Positions 48,547-57,771 of a DNA stretch of 64,000 bases are shown here, one piece after another. The notes beneath the pieces were generated by a model that was given only the letters and a program-made list of their open reading frames with translations, was not told where the DNA came from and searched no databases. This stretch comes from Desulfomicrobium sp. UBA5193 (GTDB lineage: Bacteria; Desulfobacterota; Desulfovibrionia; Desulfovibrionales; Desulfomicrobiaceae). The stretch is from positions 3,966 to 67,965 of the forward strand of contig DHWB01000013.1 in assembly GCA_002412965.1 (NCBI GenBank), in the 5' to 3' direction. Both the position numbers and the translations under genes were made by a program. Position 1 is the first letter of the stretch, and each line of letters begins with the position of its first letter.

Positions 48547-49488
48547 TCAACAGGCCAAGCTTGCCAATTCACGCTTCATCCACTGCGCTGTAAGGGAAAT
48601 ACCTTCGGGCATAGGGATCAAAGGAGTCCAATTCAATTCACTTTTCGCCAAATCATTGCAAAGCACACTGACTGGAACATCAAAAGGTCGCCCCGGAAGA
48701 TAGCGACGCGCTATTGGTTCTTCCAGTACTGTTTCAAGCATGCCTATCAATGCATTTAATGTAGTTCCAGCGCCAGAACTTACATTAAACAAACGATGCG
48801 CTCCAGAGTATTGTAGCGCCTGCGAAAATGCCTTTGCAACATCACTCACATGGATATAGTCTCGAGTTATACTACCGTCACCCCATATCTCAATTGGTAC
48901 GCCCTTGAGTGCATGACTCAGAAAAACACCAACTGCACCTTGCGCTGTTTCAACACGCTGGCGCTCGCCATATGGGTTACTAACACGTAGCGTGATAGCC
49001 TTGATGCCATACAAGCGCTCATACATCTGCAAGTATTTCTCAATTGCAAGCTTGGTTATTCCGTACGATACTATAGGATTTGTAGGGTGTTTTTCATCGA
49101 TTGGCAAATATATTGGGCTTCCGTAGACTGTCCCGCCGGAGGAAATGAAAATTATTTTAGGAACTTTATGTACTACCATTGCGTTAAGCATGTGAAGAGA
49201 CGCAACAACATTGCTTTGAACGTCATATATCGGATCATCGTTAGAATTTTTCGGCAATGTAGTTGACACTAAATGCACAACAGCGTCAACGCCTTGTATT
49301 GCAGAGATCACATCATGAGTGCTCGATAGGTCACCCGCTATCCATTCAACCGATTCACCGTCTCGAAATTTTCGGTAGGGCTGAACCCGTGGCCGTTCGA
49401 AAATTCGGAGCACATGGCCTTCGTTCAATAAACGATCAGCAATCGCTGAGCCGATAAAACCACCGCCGCCAAATATGGTGATATTCAT
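48547..49488 (-). CDS. NAD-dependent sugar epimerase/dehydratase
   Basis: The 313-residue protein is an extended short-chain dehydrogenase. It has the NAD loop FGGGGFIGSAIADRLL, catalytic residues in ISSGGTVYGSPIYLP and VSYGITKLAIEKY (Y-x3-K), and RDYIHVSDVAKAF. It resembles UDP-glucose 4-epimerase and related enzymes acting on nucleotide sugars. The exact substrate is not determined. It lies directly after gmd and fcl and probably helps supply activated sugars to this locus. Confidence 0.9.
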   Translation of the reverse strand: MNITIFGGGGFIGSAIADRLLNEGHVLRIFERPRVQPYRKFRDGESVEWIAGDLSSTHDVISAIQGVDAVVHLVSTTLPKNSNDDPIYDVQSNVVASLHMLNAMVVHKVPKIIFISSGGTVYGSPIYLPIDEKHPTNPIVSYGITKLAIEKYLQMYERLYGIKAITLRVSNPYGERQRVETAQGAVGVFLSHALKGVPIEIWGDGSITRDYIHVSDVAKAFSQALQYSGAHRLFNVSSGAGTTLNALIGMLETVLEEPIARRYLPGRPFDVPVSVLCNDLAKSELNWTPLIPMPEGISLTAQWMKRELASLAC

Positions 49489-49521
49489 CGAAAGTCCCCC
49501 ATAACATCAGATTGTTTACGT

Positions 49522-50496
49522 TCACTGCCTAAATCGATCTTGGTTGGCCAAAAACCAAGCATACGTATCGCGCAGCCCATCTTCCAAACCTATTCGTGCT
49601 TGCCAGCCCAATGTCTTCAAACGGTTTATATCCAGCAACTTGCGCGGAGTGCCATCAGGCTTACTGGAATCAAAAGCCAGCTTGCCCTTAAACCCGGTTA
49701 CCCTGGCCACGGTTTCGGCCAACTCGCGGATGGAACAGTCCACCCCGGTACCCACGTTGATATGGGAAAGCATAGGTTCTGTGTTGGATTGGTAGGTTTT
49801 TTTGTCAAGCTCCATGACATGAACGCAGGCCGCAGCCATGTCGTCCACATGCAAAAATTCCCGCATGGGTGCGCCCGATCCCCATACCGTGACTTCTTCG
49901 GCCTCGGTTTGCACGGCCTCGTGGAACCTGCGTAGCAGGGCCGGGATTACATGGGAGTTCTCAGGATGGAAGTTGTCGTTGGGGCCGTACAGGTTGGTGG
50001 GCATCACAGACCGATAGTTCCGACTGTATTGCCGGTTATAGCTTTCACACAGCTTGATTCCGGCAATCTTGGCCACGGCATACGGCTCGTTGGTGGGTTC
50101 CAACACCCCGGTCAACAGCTCAGATTCCTTTATGGGCTGCCCGGCCATCTTTGGATAGATGCAGCTTGATCCAAGAAAGAGCAGATCCTGCACGCCGCCC
50201 TTATGCGCAGCATGAACGATATTGCACTCCATCATCAAATTCATATAAATAAATTCTGCCGGACAGGTATTGTTCGCATGGATGCCACCGACCTTGGCCG
50301 CAGCCAAATATACGGAACCGATGTCGTGCTTTGCGAAAAAGTCCTCTACTTCCTGTTGGCGCGTGAGATCAACTTCAGCATGACTGACCGTGACAATATT
50401 CTCGTACCCGAGATGCCGCAGTCGACGCACAATGGCGGAGCCAACCATTCCGCGATGCCCGGCTACAAAAACAGTTTTGGATGTATTACGTCCCAT
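49522..50496 (-). CDS. fcl: GDP-L-fucose synthase
   Basis: The enzyme epimerises and reduces GDP-4-keto-6-deoxymannose to GDP-L-fucose. The 324-residue product has VAGHRGMVGSAIVRRL, FLGSSCIYPKMAGQPIKES and YAVAKIAGIKLCESYNRQY, with the S-Y-K set in place. The ATG at 50496 follows GGTGGAG just after the gmd stop and is preferred over in-frame starts inside gmd. Together with gmd it should provide GDP-fucose, although the GDP-mannose supply genes are not in the window. Confidence 0.95.
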   Translation of the reverse strand: MGRNTSKTVFVAGHRGMVGSAIVRRLRHLGYENIVTVSHAEVDLTRQQEVEDFFAKHDIGSVYLAAAKVGGIHANNTCPAEFIYMNLMMECNIVHAAHKGGVQDLLFLGSSCIYPKMAGQPIKESELLTGVLEPTNEPYAVAKIAGIKLCESYNRQYSRNYRSVMPTNLYGPNDNFHPENSHVIPALLRRFHEAVQTEAEEVTVWGSGAPMREFLHVDDMAAACVHVMELDKKTYQSNTEPMLSHINVGTGVDCSIRELAETVARVTGFKGKLAFDSSKPDGTPRKLLDINRLKTLGWQARIGLEDGLRDTYAWFLANQDRFRQ

Positions 50497-50512
50497 TTCG
50501 ACCACTCCACCT

Positions 50513-51628
50513 TTATTCATGCCCGAAACAAATCTCGTACCCATGCCTTTTCATCAACGCATGCCGTTTGGCTTCGTTCAAGTCATGGGCAACCATCTCG
50601 GCGCACATCTCCTGAATCGAAATCTCCGGCACCCAACCCAATTTTTCTTTAGCCTTGGAAGGATCACCCAAAAGCGTCTCGACTTCGGCGGGCCGGTAGT
50701 AACGAGGATCAACCGCGATAATGACATCCCCAAGTTTCAAAGCAGGCGTATCATTTCCTTCAATTTTTTCCACAATGCCTATTTCGTTTATGCCTTTACC
50801 CTCAAACCGTAATGTAACACCTAATTCCAAGGCACTCCTCACGATGAATTCACGGACCGAATATTGCGTTCCGGTGGCAATGACGAAGTCTTCTGGTTTA
50901 TCTTGCTGCAACATCATCCATTGCATGCGCACATAATCCTTGGCATGTCCCCAGTCCCGCAAAGAATTTATGTTACCCATGTACAAACATTTCGCCAAGC
51001 CTTGAGCAATATACGCAAGGCCGCGAGTGATCTTACGAGTTACAAAGGTTTCCCCGCGTCTGGGAGATTCGTGATTGAAAAGAATACCGTTGCATGCATA
51101 CATTCCATAAGCTTCGCGGTAATTGACCGTGATCCAGTAGGCATACAGTTTTGCACAAGCATAAGGGCTTCTGGGATAAAAGGGGGTGGTTTCCTTTTGC
51201 GGTGTTTCCTGAACCATACCAAACAATTCGGACGTAGACGCCTGATAGAATCGGGTTTTATCTTGCAAGCCAAGAAATCGAATCGCATCCAGTAGGCGCA
51301 AGGTTCCCATCCCGACAACGTCAGCCGTATATTCGGGAGATTCAAAACTAACAGCCACATGGGACTGCGCCCCGAGATTATATATCTCATCCGGTTGAAT
51401 TTCCTGGATGATCCTGGTCAGATTGGAAGAATCAGTTAGATCTCCGTAGTGAAGAAAAAAATGAGGATCTGCATCATGAGGATCCTGATAGATGTGATCG
51501 ATACGGGAAGTGTTGAAGGATGAAGCCCGACGTTTGATGCCATGAACTTCATAGCCTTTCTCAAGCAGGAATTCTGCGAGATAGGATCCGTCTTGACCAG
51601 TGATGCCAGTTACAAGAGCTTTTTTCAT
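50513..51628 (-). CDS. gmd: GDP-mannose 4,6-dehydratase
   Basis: Gmd converts GDP-mannose to GDP-4-keto-6-deoxymannose. The 371-residue protein matches the family closely: ALVTGITGQDGSYLAEFLL, HGIKRRASSFNTSRIDHIY, STSELFGMVQETPQ and RSPYACAKLYAYWITVNYRE. It is followed 17 bases later by fcl. This is the usual GDP-fucose pair; the intermediate could also lead to GDP-rhamnose or perosamine, but the presence of fcl favours fucose. Confidence 0.97.
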   Translation of the reverse strand: MKKALVTGITGQDGSYLAEFLLEKGYEVHGIKRRASSFNTSRIDHIYQDPHDADPHFFLHYGDLTDSSNLTRIIQEIQPDEIYNLGAQSHVAVSFESPEYTADVVGMGTLRLLDAIRFLGLQDKTRFYQASTSELFGMVQETPQKETTPFYPRSPYACAKLYAYWITVNYREAYGMYACNGILFNHESPRRGETFVTRKITRGLAYIAQGLAKCLYMGNINSLRDWGHAKDYVRMQWMMLQQDKPEDFVIATGTQYSVREFIVRSALELGVTLRFEGKGINEIGIVEKIEGNDTPALKLGDVIIAVDPRYYRPAEVETLLGDPSKAKEKLGWVPEISIQEMCAEMVAHDLNEAKRHALMKRHGYEICFGHE

Positions 51629-51673
51629 AAAAACCTTTCTAAAGTATTAAATTTGCAAATCCATTAAAGATCA

Positions 51674-53674
51674 TTAAAGACTAGCGAGTGCCTTGCGCCC
51701 TGGCAACCATCCGACCACAACCCACATCCCCACAAACCCTATCCATGCGAAGGCAGGAATCATGGGCGCCATGTAGCGCGCCTGAGCTCCGTTCCACGAA
51801 CTCGCATCCAACAGACCGAACAACAATGCACGCACAACAATTGCCCCCACAACCACCAGAAATACAGCCATCAGAGGAGAATCTGCTTGCTTGCCGATCA
51901 GCAATCGAATTAAAGCCAGAAATACCAGAACGGCTAGCACAATGTTCAACCATTTATACGAATATCCAAGTCCACCCAGCCAATTCAAGCGGACATGACT
52001 TTTGCTCAGATAGGACAACCAACGCTCAACCCGACTGACGTGAACTCCGGTTGAAAGCTCATCTATACCGAGCGTCGCGCTCATATCGCCAACGGTTTTA
52101 ATCATGACGCCCTCGCGCAGGTCGCCGATGGAGACATGTCCCATATTACCATCCGGCGTTCGCACAACCATCTGATACGGCAACTCAACGCCGCTATGCG
52201 CCAAGCTGAAAGGCAGCCCCCCCGGCACATCGGGCCGGGCAGGCCCCTGCACCACACTCCAGCTATCTGGTTCCCGGCCATGCGCTGTCAGCCCGAGAGA
52301 AGTCCCCTCCGGGACAACGATCCAACCCCGCACAACGACCGCAGGAAGAGGGTTACGACGTCCCACGATCTCAACAAATTCCGCAAACTGCTTGGGTGTT
52401 GCGTTCTCCCCCTGTGATTGTACAGACTCTGGGCGCGATTCCAGCACCAGCGCCAAAACAGCCAAAGAGGAAGAAGGAACTCTACCAATCCATTTACCAT
52501 AATCAGGATCCAGGAAAGAAGAGAACAGGGCAGGATGACTTTTCAGACGTCCCGACCTGAACGCGTCCTCCAATTCATCCGCGATCGCAGCATACTTTTT
52601 ATCCGCATTTCGGGCGCTGGCGTGCCAGCCAGCAACAGCACCCGCATCTCGCAAGGCCCAGTAAAACCAGCCGTTACCAATCTCCCCTTGATGCCCGGTA
52701 AATCGGGCCGTGTGCGCGGCCAGCTGCTTTCCTTGCTCCCCTTCAAAAAAAGGCTGCAGTTCCCTGAAAGTCGAGCTGTGTTCATAAGCCTGCTGACGAG
52801 CCCTGGCCGTCACGGTGACGTGCAACGGGCCCCGACCAACATCAATTCTGCTCAGTGTAGCCATTGCCCTTTCATAGCCGGGCGCAGCCAACTCGTACCT
52901 GACCGCGAGCCCCCAGCGCAAAAAATTCGCCCCCGCCAATGCACATCCCAACCCCACAACCGCAAACAAAGGCAACACAATCAATCGTCGGGCGAGTGCT
53001 GGTTCGGACTGGTGGCGCCACCACGCCTTCCGCCCCGCCCACGAATACACCACAAGTATAAACAGCGGCACCAAAAGCAAAACACCCTCCTTGCGCACAT
53101 GGAAGGCAAGGGCAAAAGCAACCACAAAAAGCCATGTCGCCACGCGTCCACGCCGGCTTCCAGACTCATCGCGCGTCAACCAGACCTCCAGGCCGCTCCC
53201 GAGCAATAGCACCACGAGCACGCACAGCAAGGTTTCTGAAAGAGCGCGATCAAACAGCACGAAAAACAAGGGATTGAACGCACAGTACAACCAAAACAGC
53301 GCGCCAACCCATCTTGCACCAGTCAATCGGAACAGCGCAAAAGCGGCATACGCTGTGGCCCCGAGCCAGGCAAGATCGATACCGAGCCTTGCCGGTACTC
53401 CCAAAACATTCAGCGCGGCGAGCCACATGGAATAGATCGGCAGATGCGCAAATGCCAACTGGTTGTAGTTCCCCCCCCACACCATCCGGGCCGCACTGTG
53501 TACGAACCAGTATTCATCATAGGGGGAGTTCAGGGCAAGGACATCGCGGTCACCGGTCAAAAAAAGCCTCACGACAACCACCAGCCCCAACACAACCAAC
53601 CAGACATAGCGTTGGAGCCCTTGGCTGCTCGTCGAAACACCTTTTGAAAAATACACTTTCTTGAAATTAATCAA
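51674..53674 (-). CDS. Large membrane protein, GT-C-like, with motif-rich non-membrane domain (paralogue A)
   Basis: The 666-residue protein has about nine membrane segments in residues 20-260, a soluble region at about 265-550 and three or four segments at the end. The first loop has SPYDEYWFVHSAARM with the acidic pair expected of GT-C transferases. The soluble region holds GEIGNGWFYWALRDAG (330-345) and ELEDAFRSGRLKS (367-379), which are also found in the 59000-60976 protein. A sugar transferase role is plausible but not shown. The start is uncertain: TTG at 53674, with a GTG at 53656 as an alternative. Confidence 0.75.
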   Translation of the reverse strand: MINFKKVYFSKGVSTSSQGLQRYVWLVVLGLVVVVRLFLTGDRDVLALNSPYDEYWFVHSAARMVWGGNYNQLAFAHLPIYSMWLAALNVLGVPARLGIDLAWLGATAYAAFALFRLTGARWVGALFWLYCAFNPLFFVLFDRALSETLLCVLVVLLLGSGLEVWLTRDESGSRRGRVATWLFVVAFALAFHVRKEGVLLLVPLFILVVYSWAGRKAWWRHQSEPALARRLIVLPLFAVVGLGCALAGANFLRWGLAVRYELAAPGYERAMATLSRIDVGRGPLHVTVTARARQQAYEHSSTFRELQPFFEGEQGKQLAAHTARFTGHQGEIGNGWFYWALRDAGAVAGWHASARNADKKYAAIADELEDAFRSGRLKSHPALFSSFLDPDYGKWIGRVPSSSLAVLALVLESRPESVQSQGENATPKQFAEFVEIVGRRNPLPAVVVRGWIVVPEGTSLGLTAHGREPDSWSVVQGPARPDVPGGLPFSLAHSGVELPYQMVVRTPDGNMGHVSIGDLREGVMIKTVGDMSATLGIDELSTGVHVSRVERWLSYLSKSHVRLNWLGGLGYSYKWLNIVLAVLVFLALIRLLIGKQADSPLMAVFLVVVGAIVVRALLFGLLDASSWNGAQARYMAPMIPAFAWIGFVGMWVVVGWLPGRKALASL

Positions 53675-53686
53675 ATTTAGCCCCGA

Positions 53687-55954
53687 TTATCCAGCAGTAA
53701 GCAACTTAATTCTGATTCCATTTGCAAAAGGAATATCCTTGGATGCCGAATCCACTCTGAATCTGATTTTCACTATATCCACGCCATCCACAGGAATTTT
53801 GATGGAGAAGGGCTCTCGCCGCGCTATCGAATATGTATCAACGGCCCCCACATCAATCCATCTGTCCCCCAGAGCCAATTGGATATCAAGTATTCTGTAA
53901 CCCGTGTTATTCGCCCACCAATCAAATACATCTATTGAAATGATTTTTGGATTTTTATTCAAAAAATCGAGGCGATAAACAAAATTCCCATGACGATTGG
54001 TAGAAAGATATGGCAACGGAGCACCAGAGCTGCCGTTAGGCGCATAAACAGCATCATCCCCAGATTCAAAACCATAATTAGCAAGCACTGGGTTGCTGAT
54101 GGGTGCATCACCAAAGGCCTTGTCAGGCAGTAAGCCTGTGACATGAACCAATGCCTTCTGTCCAAGATCAACAGCCACTTCTTGGGCCGGATCGTTGAAA
54201 ATTCCTGCCAGAATACTTTCCCAACCGACATCAATCTTGATACGCAAGTAAGCTGCAGTACTCTGAAAAACCCGCCAATCATCCAAGACCTGAACATCTT
54301 CCAAGCCTGCATTCCAGCCAGGAAGAGTATAACGCCGATCCATCACCACAACCATGGAATCAAGCGCTGCGGTCAGGGGCTCGCCTTTTACAAAATGGAT
54401 ACCGTTCAACTGACCTTTCAGGTTCACATGATGCTGTCCGGCAGGCTCAAACTCATCCCCCGTTCCTCGCACGCCAAACGCTGTCTTTACATACTGTCCT
54501 TGCCAACCGTAACGCATAAAAGGAGATTCAAACAGAATCGGAAACTGCGTTCCACGTATCCCGGGAGAGTCAAACCCTTTAGGCCTCGACATGTTCAAGG
54601 CATTCACAAACAAAACGTACGAAACGCTTTTCCCCTCAACAGCCGCCCTGACCTTCTCCCATACTTGCGCATCTTGACTCCTTACTTGCGGCAAGCACAC
54701 GAATTGCAAGGCCGCCCAGGAGCCCAAGACAACGCCTGTAAACGCAAGCGCTGTCACTTCGGCGAAACGTTTCCGAAAACCTGAGGCACTCAGAGCACAG
54801 ACAATTCCCATGCACGCCAAGCTATACGGGACATAGCCATAACGACGCGGCAAGACATCGCCTGTCTGACTGAAAAATGCAGCCCGCGCCCAGACAACAG
54901 CAAACGCGGACAGGACCAGCAAAAGAACCCATGCAAAAGGAACAGTCGTCGATCCAGCCCCTCCGGCATCTCTAACCGATGCGGTAACTGACTCCCGTTT
55001 GCTCCATTCGCTGAAATAGAACAGTCCCACACACATAACCAAGGCTGACAATACGGCGACCCGCGCACTCAGGGCACTGTAACCAAAAATCTGACCCATT
55101 TGAATCACAGCCCCTTTCGGAAGGGAGACCAGATGATCCAGGCTTCTCGTCCAAAAAAGGCCCAAGGTCGGCATCGAGAAATTGAAGCGATGCACTTCGA
55201 CAACCGGCCCCAGCGCGACCCAAATACGATTATGCACCAGTACTGAACCGAAAAGCGAGCATGCAAAAATTCCGAAACTCGCCAACCGCCACCTCAACCC
55301 AAGTCCAGACTCTGTCTTGAGCAATACCAAACCCAGTGCGGCCATGGACAGAGGAAGATGCAGTTCTCCTGTCAATGCAATGCATACTCCAGCAATAGCC
55401 AGCGCTAAAGTTCCTGACCACGCAGGCCCAACCGGTATCGCCATCCAACGCTGTAAGAAAAATGCGAAACCCACAGTAAGCTGAACAGGCAGGATTAGAT
55501 ACGAATAGTGATGGAAGCAGGTTGTTACCGCGAACGGCGAAAGTAGCCAGACCATTGCCAGCAAGAGACTCTGTACGGCAGCAAGCGACCAGCGCCTGCT
55601 CATCCGAAAGATCAACAGTGCGGTCGCGGTTTGCGTAATACCAATGAATGCACTATATGCCCAAGCCTGCTCACCCCATAACAGCCACAAAAAGAAATGC
55701 AAAACCTTCGACAAGCCATAGGTCCGATACTCCGGCACTCCTAAGTGCAAGTCCAAGTTCAAAAACAAAATCCCCAGAGTCTTGACAAACCCAAACTCTG
55801 CCAACGCTTTGCTGAAATGCTCGTACAGGAAAGGATCATCAAAAATCAGGGTCGAGTTCAGCGCTCCGAACAATGTGGCCACTATTCCTGCAGCCAGAAG
55901 TATCGTTGTAGAAATATTTGTTTCAGCAAATTTTACCAGGGATCGCATTGTCAT
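53687..55954 (-). CDS. Large multi-spanning membrane protein with C-terminal soluble domain, unknown function
   Basis: The roughly 755-residue protein has an N-terminal part of about 10-11 membrane segments (to about residue 420) and a C-terminal domain of some 300 residues rich in beta-strand-like sequence (VLDDWRVFQSTAAYLRIKI, ILDIQLALGDRWIDVGAV). An acidic pair follows the first segment (LIFDDPFLYEHFSKAL). The layout resembles GT-C-like transferases, but I recognise no family. I placed the start at the ATG 55954 after GAGG; an ATG two codons later and a GTG at 56008 also exist. It lies between two other membrane-protein genes of the locus. Confidence 0.72.
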   Translation of the reverse strand: MTMRSLVKFAETNISTTILLAAGIVATLFGALNSTLIFDDPFLYEHFSKALAEFGFVKTLGILFLNLDLHLGVPEYRTYGLSKVLHFFLWLLWGEQAWAYSAFIGITQTATALLIFRMSRRWSLAAVQSLLLAMVWLLSPFAVTTCFHHYSYLILPVQLTVGFAFFLQRWMAIPVGPAWSGTLALAIAGVCIALTGELHLPLSMAALGLVLLKTESGLGLRWRLASFGIFACSLFGSVLVHNRIWVALGPVVEVHRFNFSMPTLGLFWTRSLDHLVSLPKGAVIQMGQIFGYSALSARVAVLSALVMCVGLFYFSEWSKRESVTASVRDAGGAGSTTVPFAWVLLLVLSAFAVVWARAAFFSQTGDVLPRRYGYVPYSLACMGIVCALSASGFRKRFAEVTALAFTGVVLGSWAALQFVCLPQVRSQDAQVWEKVRAAVEGKSVSYVLFVNALNMSRPKGFDSPGIRGTQFPILFESPFMRYGWQGQYVKTAFGVRGTGDEFEPAGQHHVNLKGQLNGIHFVKGEPLTAALDSMVVVMDRRYTLPGWNAGLEDVQVLDDWRVFQSTAAYLRIKIDVGWESILAGIFNDPAQEVAVDLGQKALVHVTGLLPDKAFGDAPISNPVLANYGFESGDDAVYAPNGSSGAPLPYLSTNRHGNFVYRLDFLNKNPKIISIDVFDWWANNTGYRILDIQLALGDRWIDVGAVDTYSIARREPFSIKIPVDGVDIVKIRFRVDSASKDIPFANGIRIKLLTAG

Positions 55955-56057
55955 TTGCCTCTTGCTGATTACTTCCAAGTTAGCCTCTGCTTGCCCTGTC
56001 TCACACACAACGTCACGGAAGTCCTCACGAGGATCAAGGGCTCACACAGCCATAAAC

Positions 56058-57080
56058 TCAGCAACCGTCCTCCATCGACTGGATTTCACCGGGATCAGCC
56101 TTCGGCAATTCCGCGTAACGAGCTGCAGCAAGATAAAAAGGCAAGCCAGCCAAGCGTGACACCGCACTCAAGCCCTGAAAAAGCAACCCGATCAATGCGC
56201 CATTTGCGATCCCCAGCAACTGGGAAAGGAAGAGATCGAACGCCGCAGTCCCGACACCGAACCCCCCAGCTACACCAAAGATATTGCTGAAGATTGCCAG
56301 GGGAAAGACCACAAAGCCCTTAACCCATTCAACATGATTCCCGACCGCCCGCGCAATGCACAGCAGGGACACGCACCAGAACACATGATTGAAGACCGAC
56401 AACGCCAGTGCCGCCACCATATACCGGGGCCGCTCACGCAATTCATTAAATGCTCCGATCAATTCCCGAGTTCTTCCCCCCCAGACGCCCGAACCGAAAA
56501 ATCGCTGCATTGCGGGGTGATTAAACAAGCGTCGAGCACCCAGCACCCGAAAGCCCAGCAAGACACCAAAGCTCGCTCCAAACAAACATAACAGCAATGG
56601 AGTCCGTGCCGGCATCGCGCTCACAACCGACCAACCTAGCAAGGAGACAAGGCTGGCCAGCAGGAAGAGACCCAACAAGCCAAGAACCCTATCAAACAGC
56701 ACTGCCATGACCGCGCGGGTACGCATGCCATGACCGACGTGTTTCACCACGTAACCGGCCTTCACCAAGTCCCCTCCATTAGAGCTCGGCATCGCCAAGT
56801 CGAAGAAGGAGCCGATCATCGTCCAGCGAAGCGCCTGACGAAACGGAACACGCATTCCCTGGCTAGCCAGAATCACAGAGAACCGATAGGACACGACCAG
56901 ATAAGGCGGTAACATCAGCAGCAACGCCGCCACCAGCCAAGGCCATGTCTCTCCTAATCGATTCAGCACGCTCCAGTCCACTCGGTTGAAGACCAGCAAC
57001 AGCCCCACCACCACGGCCGCCATTGCGACCTTGAACCAAACCGAACCGAGCACCGCGCGAGCCCTCGCTTTCCAGGACAT
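56058..57080 (-). CDS. Lysylphosphatidylglycerol synthase TM-region/UPF0104-type membrane protein
   Basis: The 340-residue protein has about eight membrane segments and the family marks SYRFSVILASQGMRVPF, FFDLAMPSSNGGDLVKAGYV and FGVAGGFGVGTAAFD. The family (AglD/UPF0104) is often encoded with polyprenol-type glycosyltransferases and is suspected to flip lipid-linked sugars or lipids. The ATG at 57080 is chosen because AAGGA lies eight bases before it, in the end of the upstream gene. It lies four bases after the GT2 stop. Confidence 0.88.
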   Translation of the reverse strand: MSWKARARAVLGSVWFKVAMAAVVVGLLLVFNRVDWSVLNRLGETWPWLVAALLLMLPPYLVVSYRFSVILASQGMRVPFRQALRWTMIGSFFDLAMPSSNGGDLVKAGYVVKHVGHGMRTRAVMAVLFDRVLGLLGLFLLASLVSLLGWSVVSAMPARTPLLLCLFGASFGVLLGFRVLGARRLFNHPAMQRFFGSGVWGGRTRELIGAFNELRERPRYMVAALALSVFNHVFWCVSLLCIARAVGNHVEWVKGFVVFPLAIFSNIFGVAGGFGVGTAAFDLFLSQLLGIANGALIGLLFQGLSAVSRLAGLPFYLAAARYAELPKADPGEIQSMEDGC

Positions 57081-57084
57081 GGGA

Positions 57085-57771
57085 TCAATCCTTGCGTTTG
57101 AGTTCAAACCACAGATACGCTAACAGACGCTTGCCTGTCGGCCAGATCTTGAAGTGGGTTTCGCCGTACCCGCGCGCCTCTTCGCGAGCGGGAAACTCGC
57201 AGCGCGGTAAATGAAGTTTATAGGCCCGCACCACCATCTCGATATCGATGGAAAGCCCGTAATCCAGCACCTTCATCTTCTGGAAGGCATCCCGCGTCCA
57301 GCCCTTGAAGCCATGCAGCACATCGCGCACGAAGTACCCCTCGCGACGCCACAACAAAGCCGCCAAAGTCGCCAGGCAGAGCACAGCCCACTTGCGTGGC
57401 CGGAGAAAATGAATATCTTCCTCATTCACCGAACCGGCAATCTGCCGGCTAGCCACCACCAACTGGTTGCCCGCCTCGAACAGTGGGCGAAACTTCAGTA
57501 CATCCTCAACCGGCAGCGTCCCCTTGGGGAAATAGACCACCACGGCGTCTCCCGTAGCCATGTCGTTCGCATGCACATAAGCCGCATTGAGACCCCGTTT
57601 TGGCTGCTTGTGTACCGGGATACCCCGGCTTTTCAGATACTCGACCGTGCCATCGGTACTTCCACCATCCACCGCATAGACCTCGTCGAACTGATCCAGC
57701 GGCAGGCGCGGCACATCCATCTCGCACCCCTTCAGTTCGTTCCAAACGATCAGACACAACGACACCTTCAT
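57085..57771 (-). CDS. Glycosyltransferase family 2, DPM1-like, lacking the usual DxD
   Basis: The 228-residue GT-A protein has SLCLIVWNELKGCEMDVPRL and YAVDGGSTDGTVEYLKSRG. Where polyprenol-phosphate mannosyltransferases have a DxD metal motif, it reads VVVYFPKGTLPVEDVLKF (78-94), with no DxD. VLHGFKGWTRDAFQKM keeps the later family block. The start ATG at 57771 overlaps the stop of the upstream FAD enzyme (TGATG). It may be a functional subtype with different metal use, or inactive. Confidence 0.82.
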   Translation of the reverse strand: MKVSLCLIVWNELKGCEMDVPRLPLDQFDEVYAVDGGSTDGTVEYLKSRGIPVHKQPKRGLNAAYVHANDMATGDAVVVYFPKGTLPVEDVLKFRPLFEAGNQLVVASRQIAGSVNEEDIHFLRPRKWAVLCLATLAALLWRREGYFVRDVLHGFKGWTRDAFQKMKVLDYGLSIDIEMVVRAYKLHLPRCEFPAREEARGYGETHFKIWPTGKRLLAYLWFELKRKD

